A stretch of DNA of 22,500 bases. Origin: Actinidia chinensis (lineage: Eukaryota; Streptophyta; Magnoliopsida; Ericales; Actinidiaceae). The translations under genes were made by a program, and so were the position numbers. The stretch spans positions 16,940,113 through 16,962,612 of the forward strand of contig CM018914.1 of NCBI GenBank assembly GCA_009663005.1, given 5' to 3'. Shown here piece by piece: positions 20,318 through 22,500 of this stretch (positions are counted from its first letter, which is position 1; the number at the start of each line of letters is the position of its first letter). A model generated the notes under the pieces. That model ran no database searches. It saw only the letters and a program-made list of their open reading frames with translations, and had not been told where the DNA came from.

Positions 20318-20921
20318 TGATGAGGAAAAATTCTCCACCTGCTAATTGGATCAAGGTAAGTACCTTATCCAAAGGGATCATATCGCCAATTCCTCCCGTG
20401 ATCCGTGTTGAGTTCGCCTAGGCTTCCCGAATGGTTTGACCGCCTTACACCACCACCTCGCCTATGGTCGAGGTAAACTATCTCGTGGGACCCTCCATGG
20501 ATAAGATTAATATGAGACTCCATCTCCTCCTAGACTCCTACATTCACAGTACCACCTCCATATGGGATCCTCCTAATTCTTCTCCGACATTCACAGGATC
20601 TCTTTCCATACTTAGCCGCCCGGGAATTTCGCCGTGATCTCCTTACATGGCTTTCACTCTATTTATAAAAAGTCGCTCCCCTCTACTGGAAAGGTACGAA
20701 TCATTTTCATTCTCACTTTGAGAGCTCCAATAAATTATTCTCTATTGAGCTTGCTCGCCTTGATCTGATCTCCATGCCGGAGGAGTTTGAAGCGGTCTCG
20801 CCCTGATCGATAAAGTTTGCTCCCTTGCACAGGTCATTACCAAGGTCACATCTGAGGTTGATACCGAGATCAAGAGCAATATTGATTGTTGGTTGCTCAC
20901 CCCCAGATTTCTACCACAACA
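20318..20921 (+). repeat. 5' LTR of a second Ty3/gypsy element (Tat-type), 604 bp
   Basis: The end ttctaccacaaca (20909-20921), inverted, gives tgttgtggtagaa, which matches the start tgatgaggaaaaa (20318-20330) at 10 of 13 positions. A TATA box (tttataaaa, 20662-20670) and an AATAAA (20729-20734) about 60 bp later define a probable U3/R layout. The 3' end is followed by a primer-site-like sequence and gag, fixing the orientation. The second LTR is beyond the window. Confidence 0.7.
20662..20670 (+). promoter_or_regulatory. TATA box of the Tat-type LTR
   Basis: tttataaaa lies in a GC-balanced context about 260 bp before the LTR end. Transcription would start near 20695, before the AATAAA at 20729. 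Confidence 0.55.
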
Positions 20922-20942
20922 GTTTGGTGCCATTTGTGGGAA
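20922..20942 (+). promoter_or_regulatory. Primer-binding-site region of the Tat-type element
   Basis: gtttggtgccatttgtggga follows the LTR end. It is a T-rich variant of the TTGGCGCCGTCTGTGGGAA junction common in this lineage, again consistent with C-to-T change. I do not assign the primer tRNA. Confidence 0.5.
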
Positions 20943-21030
20943 TGACAATTCTCTATTCTTTATGCAACTGCACAGTTGTTTGTTACCTAGACCAAGTGCC
21001 AGCAGCCCTTTGGACAACAGACCGTATCCT

Positions 21031-22500
21031 ATGGCAAACACTAGCCAAGCTCCCGATCTTGAGGGCCTCCATCATGAGATGCATGGGATCACCGAGCATA
21101 TTAGAATCACGAACGAGAATATTGCCCGCCTAATATAACACCTCGCCACTGACAACCTGCCTCCCGTCATAGCACCTGTTTAGGAAAAAGCTAATCGATC
21201 TCGCCATTTTCACCGGTCGGGTGACCGTGACTCTCAAAAGTTGCCAAAGCACTAGTCAGACACATTCTTCTAGAAATCGGTGATGCCAATCACCGAGTTT
21301 GCACTCCAGGCGAGAAAGAAGTCCTATCTTCTCAGAGTCTCAGTCTTCTAACCAGACTCACGATGGGGATGGCGAGGAACCAAACTAGGAGGAAGGTCAC
21401 CCTTCTGAGATAACCCAAAGCATAGGCGCCGAGATAAATCCACCACCTAGAAGATCAAAGACTTGGACGCACGAATTGATGCCATTAATATCGGCGCAAG
21501 CGCCCCGGTCATCGTGGATGCCTTGATAAGGCAGACCGAGCCTCCATTCATAGAAAGTGTGATGAAAGTCAAGGTTTCTTCTAGGTTTAAGCTACCGTCT
21601 CAACTCGGAGTATACGAGGGAAAGACAAGTCACATGGATCACCTGGTCTCGTACAAGAACTTGATGTCTCTTCAGGGATACTCAGACGAGGTTATGTGTA
21701 CGGCTTTTTCAACTACCTTGAAGGGACTGGCTAGGTCATGGTTCAGAAAATTTTCTCCAAGAACCATTGACTCGTGTGGTGACCTTAGCTGACTCTTTGT
21801 CCCCAATTTCATGAGCTATAGGGTCAGGTAGAAGAACGCCTCACACCTTTTCATAGTCCACCAAAATGATAAGGAGAGCTTGAAAGATTACGTCAAGCGT
21901 TTTAATTAGGTAGTCCTAGACGTGGAGGATTCTAGTGATAAGGTGGTAGTCATGGCAGTGATAGAAGGACTTCGTCCAGGCCCATTATTTGACTCCTTTT
22001 CTAAGAACATCCTTGAAACCTTGTCCACACTCTAGAACAAAGCCGACAAGTACATTACGGCAAAAGAGTTAGCCAAGGCCAAACGCAGAAGGCGAGAAAG
22101 GGATGACCACAAAAGGAAAAAGCCTGACTCCAGGCAAGCAGAATACAAAGACGAGGTAAAAAGCAAAAGATCAGATCGAGATGCTAAAAGAAGAACTAAC
22201 GATCGACTTCCTCAAACTCCACCATGCTGACCTAATCTAATGTTTCCTCATCTCATTGCCCTTATAGCCCAAGTGCTCATGGAGATCAAAAATGAGGAGT
22301 TTGTGAAGTGGCCAGGGAAGATCAAAACTAACCCCTCTAGAAGGAACAAAAACAAGTATTGCGAATTTTATAGGGACCATGGACACAACACTGAGGATTG
22401 TTTCTAGCTAAAAGAATAGATAGCTGACTTGATTAAGAGAGGGTATATGAGAAAATACGTGGCTGATCACCCGTGGCCCGACTCATCTGATAGAAGGTAT
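21031..22500 (+). pseudogene. gag of the Tat-type Ty3/gypsy element, 5' part, nonsense-mutated
   Basis: From ATG at 21031 one frame extends to the window edge (490 codons) without any apparent frameshift. It encodes the capsid/nucleocapsid protein of virus-like particles. LDARIDAI starts at 21463, the retrotransposon-gag domain includes [13 protein letters not shown] (about 21580-21620), [20 protein letters not shown] and LKDYVKRFN, a basic segment follows (about 22075-22200), and the zinc knuckle [14 protein letters not shown] lies at 22360-22401. Fourteen in-frame stops break it: TAA at 21136 and 21349; TGA at 21406, 21790 and 22228; TAG at 21181, 21253, 21271, 21448, 21829, 21907, 22033, 22405 and 22417. 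Each could come from CAA, CGA or CAG by one C-to-T change. Protein style resembles gag copies common in eudicot genomes. Confidence 0.85.

Overview
The window looks like nuclear DNA of a flowering plant, probably a eudicot. It is AT-rich, has no bacterial-style gene packing, contains one spliced exon of a plant peptide/nitrate-transporter family gene, and is otherwise built from plant transposable elements in several stages of decay. I see no intact protein-coding gene, no true tRNA or rRNA gene and no CRISPR array.

Left part (1-4305). A minus-strand exon (912-1373) of an NPF (NRT1/PTR) transporter, with both splice sites but two compensating 1-nt frameshifts, lies among small DNA elements: a tandem duplication carrying a tRNA-like segment (202-386), a 384-bp hAT-like MITE (410-793) and two PIF/Harbinger-type MITEs (2981-3202 and 3461-4126). 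The rest is AT-rich and featureless.

Centre (4306-18272). One large nested structure fills 14 kb. The outer element is a Mutator-like element (MULE) of the FAR1/Jittery type, with long terminal inverted repeats (4306-4936 and 17942-18272) flanked on both sides by (AT)5. Its minus-strand transposase (17221 to about 15060, continuing at 5853-5705) is cut near its C-terminus by a 9.2-kb Ty3/gypsy chromovirus-like LTR retrotransposon on the plus strand (5855-15054; LTRs about 2.1 kb; tRNA-iMet primer site; decayed gag, protease, RT, RNase H, integrase and chromodomain-like tail). Without the insertion the MULE would be about 4.8 kb, a plausible size for an autonomous copy.

Right part (18273-22500). 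A deleted hAT transposase relic (about 18326-18984) is followed by AT-rich DNA. Then comes the 5' end of a second Ty3/gypsy retrotransposon, of Tat type: a 604-bp LTR (20318-20921), a short leader, and a gag frame from 21031 that runs off the right edge. This gag is open in one frame for about 490 codons except for 14 stops, every one of which can be explained by a single C-to-T change.

The most unusual signal is in the 3' LTR of the nested retrotransposon (14696 to about 14850). Nearly every A of the 5' LTR copy is replaced by C while T, G and C are kept. I know of no standard plant mutational process that does this, so it is either a base-calling/assembly artefact or something new. No functional multi-gene system can be supported; the genes present are remnants of independent mobile elements and one host gene fragment.
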